Assembly: GCA_965249045.1 (NCBI GenBank)
Contig: OZ252213.1
Span: forward strand, 1,488,001-1,552,000
DNA: 64,000 nucleotides
Direction of reading: 5' to 3'
Source of the DNA: Nemesobacter sp965249045
Lineage (GTDB): Bacteria > Desulfobacterota_D > UBA1144 > Nemesobacterales > Nemesobacteraceae
A program made the position numbers and the translations under genes. The notes beneath the pieces are model-generated. The model saw only the letters and a program-made list of their open reading frames with translations, had not been told where the DNA came from and did not search any database. Positions 50,787 through 60,224 of this stretch are shown in pieces (position 1 is the stretch's first letter; each line of letters opens with the position of its first letter).

Positions 50787-50927
50787 CTATTTTTTGATTT
50801 CCTTCTCCCAGTCCCCTTTCCTGAATCTTTTTTTCGTCTCGACATCTTTTTTCGAGGGGATAACCTTACCGGGTTTTGTGGAAACGGGTTTTCTGGTTTT
50901 CGGTTTTTGGAGTTTTTTCCCGGTCAT
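50787..50927 (-). CDS. Small lysine-rich protein (46 residues)
   Basis: A short frame from ATG 50927 to TAG 50787-50789, with a perfect GGAGG 6 bases before the start. The product begins MTGKKLQKPKTRKPVSTK and ends FRKGDWEKEIKK. It is very rich in Lys and Arg and has no membrane segment. It stops 4 bases before the epimerase ATG, which suggests coupling. I do not recognise the family; nucleic acid or ribosome binding would fit the charge. Confidence 0.65.
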   Translation of the reverse strand: MTGKKLQKPKTRKPVSTKPGKVIPSKKDVETKKRFRKGDWEKEIKK

Positions 50928-50947
50928 CTCATACCTCCACGGTCTCT

Positions 50948-50975
50948 TTGCCGCTTAGGAGATCTCAGATATAAT
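50948..50975 (+). promoter_or_regulatory. Promoter for the glyoxalase-fold gene
   Basis: TTGCCG (50948-50953) and TATAAT (50970-50975) with a 16-base spacer, 40 bases before the ATG at 51016. Confidence 0.6.
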
Positions 50976-51015
50976 AATTGATAAGCGGAATCGGACAAAC
51001 CTCGCGGGCAGCTAC

Positions 51016-51399
51016 ATGGAATATCTTCACACAATGATAAGGGTTGGCGATCTTGAGAAGTCAATCGCGTTTTATACAGATGTAATCGGTCTTAAGTTTC
51101 ACAGAAAAACCGATTATCCGGAAGGCCGCTTCACGCTTGCTTTTCTGGGCTGCGGTGGCGATACGGAACCTTTCCTTGAACTCACACACAACTGGGACAC
51201 CTCGCAATACGACCTTGGAGAGGGCTACGGACACATGGCATTCGGGGTTGAGGACATATACGCTACATGCGAGAAGATAAAACAGGCCGGCGGGCGGGTA
51301 ACCAGGGCTCCGGGACCCATGAAACACGGAACCACGGTGATAGCTTTCGTCGAGGATCCCGATTCTTACAAAATTGAACTTATACAGAGAAAAAACTGA
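51016..51399 (+). CDS. gloA: Lactoylglutathione lyase / glyoxalase I family protein
   Basis: Glyoxalase-fold metalloprotein of 127 residues, likely converting the methylglyoxal-thiol adduct to its lactoyl thioester. Family features are MIRVGDLEKSIAFYTDVIGLK, FLELTHNWDTSQYDLGEGYGH and HGTTVIAFVEDPDSYKIELI. Metal ligands expected in this fold (His6, Glu in FLELTHN, His in GYGHMAFG, Glu near the end) are present. It is convergent with rarA, 9 bases apart. Confidence 0.9.
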   Translation: MEYLHTMIRVGDLEKSIAFYTDVIGLKFHRKTDYPEGRFTLAFLGCGGDTEPFLELTHNWDTSQYDLGEGYGHMAFGVEDIYATCEKIKQAGGRVTRAPGPMKHGTTVIAFVEDPDSYKIELIQRKN

Positions 51400-51408
51400 T
51401 TTCCCCAA

Positions 51409-52719
51409 TCATTTTTTTCTCTTTTTCCACCTCGTATCCAGATACTTTTTGAGATTCGCTTCCCTTCCTTTGTCAGTGGGTTCGTAGTAAATGTTGTCCT
51501 TTATCTCCTCGGGGAGAAAATCGCCCTCGACGAAGTGGTCTTCGTAGTCGTGGGCGTACTTGTAGCCCTTTTTATAACCAAGATCCTTCATGAGTTTCGT
51601 CGGCGCGTTTCTCAGGTGAAGAGGAACCTGTAAACCCGGGTTTTTTCTTACATCTTTCTCCGCCTTCCGTATAGCCCTGTAAGCGGCGTTACTTTTGGGA
51701 CAACTGGCAAGATAGGTGGTGACCTGGGAGAGAATTATGCTGCTCTCGGGCATCCCCACGTAATTAACCGCCGTGAAACAGTCGGTCGCTAGGGTAAGCG
51801 CGTAGGGTTCGGCGTTCCCAATATCCTCTGAAGCCAATATCACAAGACGCCTGGCAATAAACTTCGGGTCTTCTCCCGCTTCAAGCATTCTCGCCAGGTA
51901 GTAGACCGCCGCGTCTGGGTCGCTTCCCCTCACGCTTTTTATAAAAGCGGAAATCGTATTGTAATGCTCCTCTCCCGCCCTGTCGTAGAGAAGGCCCGTT
52001 TTCTGAAAAATTTCCTTTATCAGATCGGTGTCAATCTCTGAAAGTTCCTTTGAACGAAGAAGTGAAGAAGCGATTTCAAGCGCGTTCAGCATAACCCTGG
52101 CGTCTCCGCCGCAAAGCGCGATGAGTTCGTCGCGAGCCTGTGGCGAGATGCCAGTACCCGCCAGAAGTTTGTCCTCGGAGAATATCTTTTCGAGTATGCG
52201 GTCAAGCTCCTTCGCCGAAAGCGGGTTAAGAACATAGACCTGGCAGCGGGAAAGGAGCGGACTTATGACTTCAAACGAGGGGTTCTCGGTGGTAGCTCCT
52301 ATGAGTACCAAAACCCCCTCTTCGACGCTTTTGAGAAGCGCCGCCTGCTGCGCCTTGTTGAATCGGTGTATCTCGTCAATGAAAAGCACAGTCTTGCGCC
52401 CGGAGTAAAGAGCGTCTTTTGCCTCCGCAACAATATCCCTGAGTTCCCTGACTCCGGAGGAAATCGCGTTTATCTGTATGAACCTTGCACCCGCCCTGCC
52501 CGCAATGAGCCTTGAAAGAGTTGTTTTGCCGGTTCCGGGGGGACCCCAGAATATCATTGAATGCACTCCCCCCGCCTCAAGCGTTCTGGTCACAAGCCCC
52601 TCAGGCCCTATAAGATGCTCCTGGCCTACCATCTCTTCTATGCTCTCGGGTCTCATTCTTTCGGGAAGAGGAAGAGATTCTTTTGCAGGTCTGAAAAGAC
52701 CGGGATCGTCGGGGTTCAA
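51409..52719 (-). CDS. rarA: Replication-associated recombination protein A (RarA/MgsA AAA+ ATPase)
   Basis: AAA+ ATPase related to clamp loaders that acts at stalled replication forks. The 436 residues show Walker A WGPPGTGKTTLSRL, Walker B VLFIDEIHRFNKAQQ, sensor GATTENPSFE and the C-terminal tetramerisation region (KSVRGSDPDAAVYYLARM, then DIGNAEPYAL). Confidence 0.95.
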   Translation of the reverse strand: MNPDDPGLFRPAKESLPLPERMRPESIEEMVGQEHLIGPEGLVTRTLEAGGVHSMIFWGPPGTGKTTLSRLIAGRAGARFIQINAISSGVRELRDIVAEAKDALYSGRKTVLFIDEIHRFNKAQQAALLKSVEEGVLVLIGATTENPSFEVISPLLSRCQVYVLNPLSAKELDRILEKIFSEDKLLAGTGISPQARDELIALCGGDARVMLNALEIASSLLRSKELSEIDTDLIKEIFQKTGLLYDRAGEEHYNTISAFIKSVRGSDPDAAVYYLARMLEAGEDPKFIARRLVILASEDIGNAEPYALTLATDCFTAVNYVGMPESSIILSQVTTYLASCPKSNAAYRAIRKAEKDVRKNPGLQVPLHLRNAPTKLMKDLGYKKGYKYAHDYEDHFVEGDFLPEEIKDNIYYEPTDKGREANLKKYLDTRWKKRKK

Positions 52720-53106
52720 GTTCTTCTCCTGTTTTCAGTTCGCATTTTTATATCGTCCGCTCAAATTTAAAGTGGCACCTTAGACAATGAGATATAATCT
52801 ACAGTAACCACAGTATTTCAAACATTTTTTGTCGACAAGTCAGAACAGCAATCACTAGTTGAAAACCACGAGTTACTTGTCTGAAAGCAAAGATACCGGA
52901 TTGAAGCATTATTAAAAGCGAACCAAATACCTTCGTCCATCTTACGTGCTATTCTACTAAAACCGCCACCGCACACATTACCAGAAACATTGATGATAAT
53001 CTCACAGTGGATTACAACAAAAATTCATCTACAATAGGTCTATGGTGATCTGGTTTGCATCCGAGTTGTTTTGACAGAACTCCCGTAATTATGGTAATAT
53101 GGCAAT
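52720..53106. other. Intergenic region between rarA and the second vapBC pair
   Basis: 387 AT-rich bases. The last 36 hold the vapB promoter. A loose inverted repeat, GACAAGT...ACTTGTC, lies at about 52832-52880. I see no gene, RNA or mobile-element end in the rest. Confidence 0.5.
53071..53100 (+). promoter_or_regulatory. Promoter for the second vapBC pair
   Basis: Consensus TTGACA (53071-53076) and TAATAT (53095-53100) with an 18-base spacer. The ATG at 53107 is only 6 bases further, with no ribosome site. The repeated ATGGNAATATG pattern across the -10 region may be the antitoxin's operator. Confidence 0.7.
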
Positions 53107-53358
53107 ATGAAAACAACCATTGAACTACCCGACGCAATATTCCGACGGGCTAAAGCCCTTGCATCTGGGCGCGGAATGACTTTGAAGCGTTTCTTCACCG
53201 AAGCTCTGGAGGAGCAATTTCGCCGCTACTCGAACGAAACCGATGCTCCGTGGATGGCAGGGTTTGGAGTGTTATCTGATCTTTCGGACGAGAACCGCCG
53301 TGTCCTTGATGTAATCGAGCAGGAATTTGAAACACTCTTTCCAGAGGATATAGCGTGA
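53107..53358 (+). CDS. vapB: Ribbon-helix-helix type antitoxin of a VapBC pair
   Basis: An 83-residue antitoxin. The N-terminal 40 residues (MKTTIELPDAIFRRAKALAS) look like a ribbon-helix-helix DNA-binding domain. The C-terminus, with ENRRVLDVIEQEFETLF, would bind the toxin. It overlaps the PIN toxin gene by 4 bases. It is unrelated to the AbrB-type antitoxin at 9572. Confidence 0.85.
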   Translation: MKTTIELPDAIFRRAKALASGRGMTLKRFFTEALEEQFRRYSNETDAPWMAGFGVLSDLSDENRRVLDVIEQEFETLFPEDIA

Positions 53359-53732
53359 TCCTCGACACCAACGCTTTGTCCGGGTGGTCAGAAGGGCTAG
53401 CGACTATCGAGATTCATCTTCGATCCGCCGACCGGCTTGTTGTTCCAAGCGTCGTACTCGGTGAATATTATTTTGGAATTCGTCAATCGCGTCACCGGAG
53501 CCGCTATGAGAAATGGCTTCGCCAATATCTACCATTAACCAAGATCGCCACTGTTACCTCAGCAACCGCGGATGCATACGCCGAGATCTGGCTAGAATTG
53601 AAACGATTGGGCAAACCCATTCCGACAAATGACGCATGGATCTCAGCACTGGCTCTCCAGCATTCTCTTCCGGTGTTAAGCAATGATGCCCATTTCGATG
53701 TTGTAAACGGCGTCCGGCGCATCGCTTTCTGA
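53355..53732 (+). CDS. vapC: PIN-domain ribonuclease toxin, VapC family
   Basis: A 125-residue PIN-domain protein: MILDTNALSGW with the first catalytic Asp at residue 4, VVLGEYYFGIRQS with the conserved Glu, PTNDAWISALAL, and the final SNDAHFDVV. All four acidic positions appear intact. It is coupled to the antitoxin by a 4-base overlap. Target RNA unknown. Confidence 0.9.
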   Translation: MILDTNALSGWSEGLATIEIHLRSADRLVVPSVVLGEYYFGIRQSRHRSRYEKWLRQYLPLTKIATVTSATADAYAEIWLELKRLGKPIPTNDAWISALALQHSLPVLSNDAHFDVVNGVRRIAF

Positions 53733-53891
53733 ACCAATAATGCTGATTGGGAGATGCTGTAAACGATTATCGTTCGCTATTTGAATTTATGTGAGAAAAA
53801 GATGAGACCTGATAATGTCAATGAATCTCTAGGATTTCATCCAGGGCTCCGAGTGCGGATTGGAGACACCTTGACCACTTGTCACGCCATT

Positions 53892-53920
53892 TTGGAAATA
53901 GGTGGTCATGTGGTTATAAT
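53892..53920 (+). promoter_or_regulatory. Promoter for the M42 peptidase gene
   Basis: TTGGAA (53892-53897) and TATAAT (53915-53920) with a 17-base spacer, 9 bases before the ATG at 53930. A TGACCAC...GTGGTCA inverted repeat overlaps the -35 and spacer (about 53873-53909). Confidence 0.6.
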
Positions 53921-53929
53921 CAGCCCGTT

Positions 53930-54988
53930 ATGGATATAAAACTCTTAAAGAAACTGTGCGACACTCCAGGAATGCCCGGGGATGAGGGCATGGTGAAGGC
54001 GATTCTGCTTGAAGAAATAGAGAAATACTCAGAAGACATCACCGAAGATGTTCTCGGAAACATAATTGCCCGCATCCCGGGAGACGGCCCCACTCTTGTT
54101 CTTGACGCTCACATGGACGAAGTGGGGTTCATGGTCCACCATATCGATAACAGAGGGTTTTTGAGGGTGACCCCGCTTGGGGGAATGGACGCCAGGGTCT
54201 TTTACGGACAGCGCCTAGTAGTGTGGGGGAAAGAACCCCTAAAAGGCGTGGTGGCAGTGGTTCCTCCCCACGTAAGCAGGGGCAGCGGAGGCTCAAAGGA
54301 GGTTCCCGAGATCGAGGACTGCGCGATTGATCTTGGACTCAGCGCCGAAAAAGTCGCCGATCTCGTAAAGATAGGGGATATGGTGTCATTTGACACTTCC
54401 CTTGATGAAACGGAGGATTCCGTAATCTCCAAGGCCCTTGACGACAGGATGGGTCTTTTCATAATAATCGAGGCTCTTCGAAAGACCCCGAATCCGGACT
54501 GCAATCTCATAGTTACCTTTACCGTGCAGGAAGAAGTCGGGCTTCGCGGAGCGCGCGTGATAACGCCGGTTTATGAACCTGACTTCGCCGTCGCTCTTGA
54601 AGGCACGGTGGCAATGGACATACCTGGAGTTTCGGAAAGCAGATCTCTTGCCAATATCGGCAGAGGGCCCGAGATCAGGCTTTCTGACAGGTTCTTGGTG
54701 GCTCACAGGCCATTTAGCTTCTTTATAAAGGAACTTGCGGAGAAAAACGCAATTCCCTGCCAGGTAACGGTAAAAAAAGCGGGCAGCACAAACGCAACCG
54801 CTATGCAGGTTACGGGAAAGGGGACCAGAGCGGCGGTCTTGTCAGTTCCGACGAGGTATCTTCACAGTCCGAGTTCCGTCGCCTATAAAAGCGATATCAG
54901 CCATACAATAGATTTGGTATCATGCCTGCTCAGGAACATAGGAAAATTCAGTCTCTCAAATCAGCGCCAGGGCGCTCAGCAACAATAA
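53930..54988 (+). CDS. M42-family metallopeptidase (dinuclear zinc aminopeptidase)
   Basis: Cytoplasmic peptidase of 352 residues from the M42 family, which forms large tetrahedral assemblies and removes N-terminal residues from peptides. Zinc and catalytic residues are visible in LVLDAHMDEVGFMV, SKALDDRMG, TVQEEVGLRGA and VPTRYLHSPSSV. The start at 53930 (MDIKLLKKLC) fits the family; the longer frame from 53879 would cross the promoter. The stop overlaps the next gene as TAATG. Confidence 0.93.
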   Translation: MDIKLLKKLCDTPGMPGDEGMVKAILLEEIEKYSEDITEDVLGNIIARIPGDGPTLVLDAHMDEVGFMVHHIDNRGFLRVTPLGGMDARVFYGQRLVVWGKEPLKGVVAVVPPHVSRGSGGSKEVPEIEDCAIDLGLSAEKVADLVKIGDMVSFDTSLDETEDSVISKALDDRMGLFIIIEALRKTPNPDCNLIVTFTVQEEVGLRGARVITPVYEPDFAVALEGTVAMDIPGVSESRSLANIGRGPEIRLSDRFLVAHRPFSFFIKELAEKNAIPCQVTVKKAGSTNATAMQVTGKGTRAAVLSVPTRYLHSPSSVAYKSDISHTIDLVSCLLRNIGKFSLSNQRQGAQQQ

Positions 54989-55332
54989 TGGAAGAACTGC
55001 TCTGTGTATTTGAAGAAATCGCCAGGGAAAATTTCCCCGAACTTGATCTTGAGAAATTCTCCCAAGCCCTTCGCGAAGAGATAAAGAAGAAAAAATACGA
55101 TCTTCAGGACGAATCACTGCTTGAGATAGCACTTCGGGACGACAGAAACAGTTTCAAAGATTCCTTCCTGGAAATGCTCGAGGAAAGAGCGGCGCGGGAA
55201 GACAACGGGAAAGCCTTTTTCCTCTCAGACAAAGGCCGCAACGAAGCAATCTCAATCCTAATAGCCAATGCCGAACACACAATCGACTACTATTACAACT
55301 CAATAATAGGAAAACACTTCTCGGCAAGTTAA
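54988..55332 (+). CDS. Hypothetical protein, translationally coupled to the M42 peptidase
   Basis: A 114-residue soluble, acidic and helical protein (MEELLCVFEEIARENFPELD, later LLEIALRDDRNSFKDSFLE). I do not recognise a family. The ATG overlaps the peptidase stop (TAATG), so it is made from the same mRNA and may assist or regulate it. No signal or membrane segment. Confidence 0.7.
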   Translation: MEELLCVFEEIARENFPELDLEKFSQALREEIKKKKYDLQDESLLEIALRDDRNSFKDSFLEMLEERAAREDNGKAFFLSDKGRNEAISILIANAEHTIDYYYNSIIGKHFSAS

Positions 55333-55396
55333 ACGTAAGTGCTTTTCCGCCCCTTCCCCCATATTTTCCCTCGACCGTGATTTCGCGCTGGCAGAA

Positions 55397-56692
55397 TTAC
55401 TTCTTGCGCCTTCTGCTCATCGCCACATATTTTCTCTCGTCTTCCCCCAGATAAACCTGTCTCGGCCTAGCGATTCTGGTTTCGGGATCGTTCAGCAGTT
55501 CAAGCCACTGGGCAAGCCATCCGGCCGTTCTCGCTATAGCGAAAAGAACGGTGAACATGCTCGTGGGAAGACCTATGCTCTGGTATATGAGTCCGGAGTA
55601 GAAGTCAACGTTCGGATAAAGCCTTCTTCTTACGAAATAGTCGTCTTCAAGGGCTATTCTCTCAAGTTCGAGAGCTATGTCGAGCAGAGGATTTTTCCCG
55701 GTAACTTCAAAGACGTCGTGGGCTATATCCTTTATTATCGCCGCTCTCGGGTCATAAGCCTTGTACACCCTGTGCCCGAAGCCCATGAGCCTGAATTCTC
55801 CCTTTTTGGCCCTTTCTATATACTGCGGGATCTTGTCAACCGAACCTATGTCGGCAAGCATCTCAAGCACCGCCTCGTTCGCTCCGCCGTGAAGCGGGCC
55901 GTATAGGGCGGCAATCGCCGCGGCAGCCGCGGAATACGGATCCGGCTGGGAGCTTGCGACGTTTCTCATCGCGCTTGTGCTGCAGTTCTGTTCGTGGTCG
56001 GCGTGAAGGATGAAAAGAACATCTATAGCCTTTTCTATAGCCGGATTCGGCTCATACTTGGCCTCAGTCATTTTGAACATCATTGAGAGGAAATTGCCGC
56101 AGTAACTGAGCTCATTGTCCGGGTAGACATAGGGAAGACCCATTATCTGCCGGTAGGAAAATCCGGCTATGGTCGGCATCTTCGCTATAAGTCTTCTTAT
56201 CTCAAGTTTCTGCACGTCAGTATCGAATATGTCCTTCGCATTCGGATAGAAGGTCGAGAGGGCTCCGACAGTGGCAAGCAACATACCCATGGGGTGTGCG
56301 TCGTAGCGGAAGCCGTCCATGAATTTCTTTATGTTCTCATGCATGTAGGTGTGATGGGTTATGTCGTGAACCCAGCTATCGTGTTGTGACTTGTTAGGCA
56401 ACTCGCCGTGAATAAGCAGGTAGGCGACCTCGAGGAAGCTGCTTTTTTTCGCCAGATCTTCTATCGGGTATCCCCTGTACCTCAGAATTCCCTTTTCTCC
56501 GTCAATGAAAGTAACCTTGCTTTTGCATGAAGCGGTGTTCCCGAAAGCGGGGTCGTAACTCATCATGCCAAAGTCTTCGTCCTTAACCCTTATCTGGCGA
56601 AGGTCAGTGGCCTTTACGGTGTCGTTTTCTATAGGCAGTTCGTATGTTTTACCTGTCCTGTTATCCGTCACAGACAAAGTATTTTTAGACAT
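55397..56692 (-). CDS. gltA: Citrate synthase
   Basis: Condenses acetyl-CoA and oxaloacetate at the entry of the TCA cycle. The 431 residues are of the long Gram-negative type II form. Family signatures are ADHEQNCSTSAMRNVASS, LYGPLHGGANEAVLEML and GFGHRVYKAYDPRA, with RRLYPNVDFYSGLIY near the C-terminus. An AGGAG site precedes the ATG. It stands alone between convergent and tandem neighbours. Confidence 0.97.
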   Translation of the reverse strand: MSKNTLSVTDNRTGKTYELPIENDTVKATDLRQIRVKDEDFGMMSYDPAFGNTASCKSKVTFIDGEKGILRYRGYPIEDLAKKSSFLEVAYLLIHGELPNKSQHDSWVHDITHHTYMHENIKKFMDGFRYDAHPMGMLLATVGALSTFYPNAKDIFDTDVQKLEIRRLIAKMPTIAGFSYRQIMGLPYVYPDNELSYCGNFLSMMFKMTEAKYEPNPAIEKAIDVLFILHADHEQNCSTSAMRNVASSQPDPYSAAAAAIAALYGPLHGGANEAVLEMLADIGSVDKIPQYIERAKKGEFRLMGFGHRVYKAYDPRAAIIKDIAHDVFEVTGKNPLLDIALELERIALEDDYFVRRRLYPNVDFYSGLIYQSIGLPTSMFTVLFAIARTAGWLAQWLELLNDPETRIARPRQVYLGEDERKYVAMSRRRKK

Positions 56693-56851
56693 TTGCTAAT
56701 CTCCTCGCAATAGTGAAGTTGTTTAAACCAAGTTACCGGCTGACATGGATTCCCACAGGTGAACCACCCTCGTTTTTACTCCAATACCCTCACCATCAAT
56801 TCAACCGATCGAAGCGATTATAACAGATTTTTTAACTAAACGCAAAACGGC

Positions 56852-57778
56852 CTAACCAAACTCCACGATACTGATTGGAACAGGGGTAAGGCAGGAAATA
56901 AAAATAAGCAGTGAGACAAAAGCAAGCGCCTTTCTCCCCGCACCGATCTCGGTATCACTTGAGACAGTCGGCGGATGGGATGTCCCGATTACCAAAAGCA
57001 GTATAGCCCAGAAAAGCCATCCGACCCAGCCCTCAAACACAAGCCACTTCGGGACATCGGCAAGCACTCCTAAACCGATATAATCCGCAAGTTCTACCAG
57101 AGGCGCCGTTCCAATTCCCATTACTACAAGAAAAACAACCGTAGCGACCGATATCGTCCTATGCCACTGCGCCGGGAAAACGCAGTATACGACATGCCCT
57201 CCGTCGAGCTGCCCCGCGGGCATCAGATTCAAGGCAGTTACAAAAAGACCTATCCATCCGGCAAACGCAACGGGGTGCAGCACAAGTTCGTATCCCTGAG
57301 CGACTTCCCCGACGGCCATTTTCGAAAAAAGGGCGAAGACAAAGGAATTACCGAGGGACATGGCCGTTTGCATCTCAGAGAACATCTCGGAATCCAAAGC
57401 AACCACCTCTGAGAAAAGCAGGCCGACAAACAGAACCGGAAGAGCCACAATCACGCCGGCTATGGGACCGGCAACCCCTATGTCGAAAAGTTCCTTCCGG
57501 CCGCGTATACGGGATTTTATCCGTATAAACGCCCCGAACGTACCAATCGGGGAGAGGAAAGGAGGAGCGGGAATAAACCAGGGAAGAGTTATGGAAACGC
57601 CGTATTTTCTGCCGTAAAAGTAATGGCCCATTTCATGGGCTCCCAGAATAGCCACCAGGGAAATTGAGAAAAGAACCCCGCCGGTAGAGGTTCCGCTTAT
57701 CATGTAACCGGAAAGGAAAGTGGTGACCACGGTGAGGACAAAAAGCACCAGTGGGATAACTGTAGATCTTGTGATCAT
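56852..57778 (-). CDS. Site-2 protease family (M50) membrane metallopeptidase
   Basis: Intramembrane zinc protease of 308 residues with about six helices. The zinc motif AHEMGHYFYGRKYG has His48, Glu49 and His52. The third ligand lies in LNLMPAGQLDGGH, the family's conserved DG motif. No PDZ domain is present, unlike RseP; this short form also occurs in plants and cyanobacteria. It begins 2 bases after the ptsP stop. Confidence 0.9.
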   Translation of the reverse strand: MITRSTVIPLVLFVLTVVTTFLSGYMISGTSTGGVLFSISLVAILGAHEMGHYFYGRKYGVSITLPWFIPAPPFLSPIGTFGAFIRIKSRIRGRKELFDIGVAGPIAGVIVALPVLFVGLLFSEVVALDSEMFSEMQTAMSLGNSFVFALFSKMAVGEVAQGYELVLHPVAFAGWIGLFVTALNLMPAGQLDGGHVVYCVFPAQWHRTISVATVVFLVVMGIGTAPLVELADYIGLGVLADVPKWLVFEGWVGWLFWAILLLVIGTSHPPTVSSDTEIGAGRKALAFVSLLIFISCLTPVPISIVEFG

Positions 57779-57780
57779 GG

Positions 57781-60093
57781 CTACTCTGCTTCGAGCAACA
57801 TCGGGTTTATGGAGTTAAGAATGTCCTTTAGATATCTTTCTATGTCAGATTCTTTCGTGAGCAGCAATACGTGCGATCTGATTTCCTCAAGCATCTGCTC
57901 CGAAAGTCTGTCCGAAAGAAATTTCACATAGGGAAACCGCAGCGGGGAAACGCTCAGGTGACGGTAACCAAGAGCCAATATCAGGAGGGTGCCGGAAGGA
58001 ACCCCCGCTATCTCTCCACAGATGGAAAGGTCCTTTCCGCTTGAGAGGATTTGCTCTCTCGTAAAATCCAGCATTCTTACCACGGAAGGATGAAAGGCCG
58101 AGTAGAGATGTCCAACCGCGTTTGAGTTTCTATCCACCGCAAGCAGATACTGTATGAGGTCGTTTGTTCCGACAGAAACAAAATCTATTAAGTCCGCGTA
58201 ATCCCCGAATTGATACGCAAGGGCCGGGACCTCCATCATTATTCCAAGCTTCGGTATATCAAGCCGGTGAAGACTCACTTCGGCGGATAATTCGCTAATT
58301 ATCTGCGCCGCGGTCTCAACCTCCCAGACATTTGAGACCATTGGCAGAAGAATCCTGAAATTTCCCCCTTTTTTCGCTGCCAGCAGAATAGATTTCACCT
58401 GATCCCTGAAAAGATGCAGATACTCCATTGAGAACCGGATTGACCGGAGGCCAAGAAGGGGGTTTTCTTCCTTGGGCATGCTGAGATAGGAAAGCACCTT
58501 GTCAGAACCCACATCCAGGGTCCTGATCGTCACTTCACCCTCAAAATTCCCTGAAATCTCCTTGTATATCTTTAACTGGGACCTTACACTCGGCCACTTC
58601 TTAAACTGTGTGAAGGCAACCTCTGTTCTGAAAAGCCCCGCACTCTTGATGCCGTAACGCTTAGCCATTTCAACATCGGCCGGAATTCCGATATTTGCCG
58701 TTATCTCGACGCCAAGACCGTCACCGGTGCTTTTTATCGCTTCGGTTTCTATGAAGTGGCGGAGCTCAACGGCTTTTTCGTGCATAGCCAGATACTCATC
58801 CTTTAGCACCTGGTCGGGGTTTGTGAAAATGAAACCGCTTCTTCCGTCAACTATCATATCCTCCCCGGGATGTATCAGGTTCACGATGTTGTCTATGCCG
58901 ACAACTACCGGAATCCCCAGTGATTTCGCTATTATGATCGCATGCGAAGTCTCTCCGCCTTTTTCAAGCACTATACCCCCGACCTCACCCTCAATAGCTG
59001 TAACAAAAGATACGCCTATCTCCCTTGTGACAAGTATTAGAGGCTCTCCGTCGGCGGAAGCGGAAATATTTTCGTCTTTTGAATGGGTAAGGTCCCTGAG
59101 AATCCTCTCCCCTATATCCCTGAAATCGTAAGCCCTCTCCCTCATGTAGGAATCCGGCAGGGATTCAAAACGTAACGCCTGGGATTCAAGATACTCAACC
59201 ACCGCGGCCTCGGCCGAAACGCTCTTTTCATCTATAAGCTTGCCGGTGCCTTTCTCCATGTCGCGGCTATCCACTATCATCAGATGTGAGCGGAAAATAT
59301 CCACTTCGTTTTTAGAGAGCTTGCCCTCAGAATCCATTTTTTTAATAGTGTTTTTAAGGTCTTGCGATACATTCTCTATAGAGTTTCTAACTCTCTTCTT
59401 CTCGATCTGGGGAGTGCCAGCTGTCATCTCCATTGTGGACATCCGACGGAAAAGCCCGCGGAAAGTAACCGCTTTCCCGACAGCCACACCTTCAGAAACC
59501 CCTTTTCCCTGATAGGTCCTTGTCTCGTGTTTCACCATGGACGGAGGCTTCAGACGGTCCAGGGTGTTTGCGACTTCCAGAACCCCGGCAAGTCGCAACG
59601 CTATAATCTGAAAAAGAGTCTGTTCGGCCGGGGTTATCTGCATTTGGGCCTTGTTCTGACCCACAAGCACTCCGACACACAGGTCGTGAAGCATTATGGG
59701 AACACCTATGTAGCTTTCGTATTCCTCTTCACCTATTTCCGGAAAATACTTGTAATTCGGATGCTTTGAAGCCGGCATAGCAATCAGAGGAACCTTCGTT
59801 TTATGGACAATTCCGGTAAGCCCTTCGTCCGAACGCAGGAAGATGTCGCTTTTGGGTTTAACCTGAAGACCTCTGTTAGCAGCAAGGCTGAGAACCTCTC
59901 TCAGATCATCCCAGACGTATATGGAAACTACATCGTAGTGAAGCGAGGAAGAAATTTTTCTAACTACCCTTCCCAAAAGGGTGTTAAGACCTACGGACTT
60001 GTTGATCAAGTCGCTTATCTCGTGAACCACCTTGAGATGAAAATGCTCCGGTTCTGTACGGTCTTTAGCAATCATCGGGTCACTTCGCCACAC
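57781..60093 (-). CDS. ptsP: Phosphoenolpyruvate-protein phosphotransferase PtsP with GAF domain (nitrogen PTS enzyme I)
   Basis: First enzyme of the nitrogen-related PTS: takes phosphate from PEP and passes it to an NPr protein. Residues 15-170 are a GAF sensor domain (LHYDVVSIYVWDDLREVLSL). The enzyme I N-terminal domain follows, with the swivelling phosphohistidine in GGETSHAIIIAKS near residue 380. The PEP-binding barrel has VGTNDLIQYLLAVDR and catalytic Cys in SICGEIAGVPSG near residue 694. The start is GTG 60093 or ATG 60075. No npr or EIIA gene is in the window, so its partners lie elsewhere. Confidence 0.94.
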   Translation of the reverse strand: MWRSDPMIAKDRTEPEHFHLKVVHEISDLINKSVGLNTLLGRVVRKISSSLHYDVVSIYVWDDLREVLSLAANRGLQVKPKSDIFLRSDEGLTGIVHKTKVPLIAMPASKHPNYKYFPEIGEEEYESYIGVPIMLHDLCVGVLVGQNKAQMQITPAEQTLFQIIALRLAGVLEVANTLDRLKPPSMVKHETRTYQGKGVSEGVAVGKAVTFRGLFRRMSTMEMTAGTPQIEKKRVRNSIENVSQDLKNTIKKMDSEGKLSKNEVDIFRSHLMIVDSRDMEKGTGKLIDEKSVSAEAAVVEYLESQALRFESLPDSYMRERAYDFRDIGERILRDLTHSKDENISASADGEPLILVTREIGVSFVTAIEGEVGGIVLEKGGETSHAIIIAKSLGIPVVVGIDNIVNLIHPGEDMIVDGRSGFIFTNPDQVLKDEYLAMHEKAVELRHFIETEAIKSTGDGLGVEITANIGIPADVEMAKRYGIKSAGLFRTEVAFTQFKKWPSVRSQLKIYKEISGNFEGEVTIRTLDVGSDKVLSYLSMPKEENPLLGLRSIRFSMEYLHLFRDQVKSILLAAKKGGNFRILLPMVSNVWEVETAAQIISELSAEVSLHRLDIPKLGIMMEVPALAYQFGDYADLIDFVSVGTNDLIQYLLAVDRNSNAVGHLYSAFHPSVVRMLDFTREQILSSGKDLSICGEIAGVPSGTLLILALGYRHLSVSPLRFPYVKFLSDRLSEQMLEEIRSHVLLLTKESDIERYLKDILNSINPMLLEAE

Positions 60094-60224
60094 ACCAAGA
60101 AACTAGTATTATACCACCATCAGGTCCAGTCAGCGGAAAAACGGGCTTTAAGAGTCACCCCGAAAAACCGAAATAGTAACGAAGAAAAGGTTTTTGTGGT
60201 AATAGATTTATAAAATATTGTGTA

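Noticed and set aside
53802..53939. 45-codon frame between vapC and the M42 peptidase
   Set aside because: Weak ribosome site, and it spans the predicted promoter and overlaps the peptidase start; probably chance, though it reads through without unusual codons.
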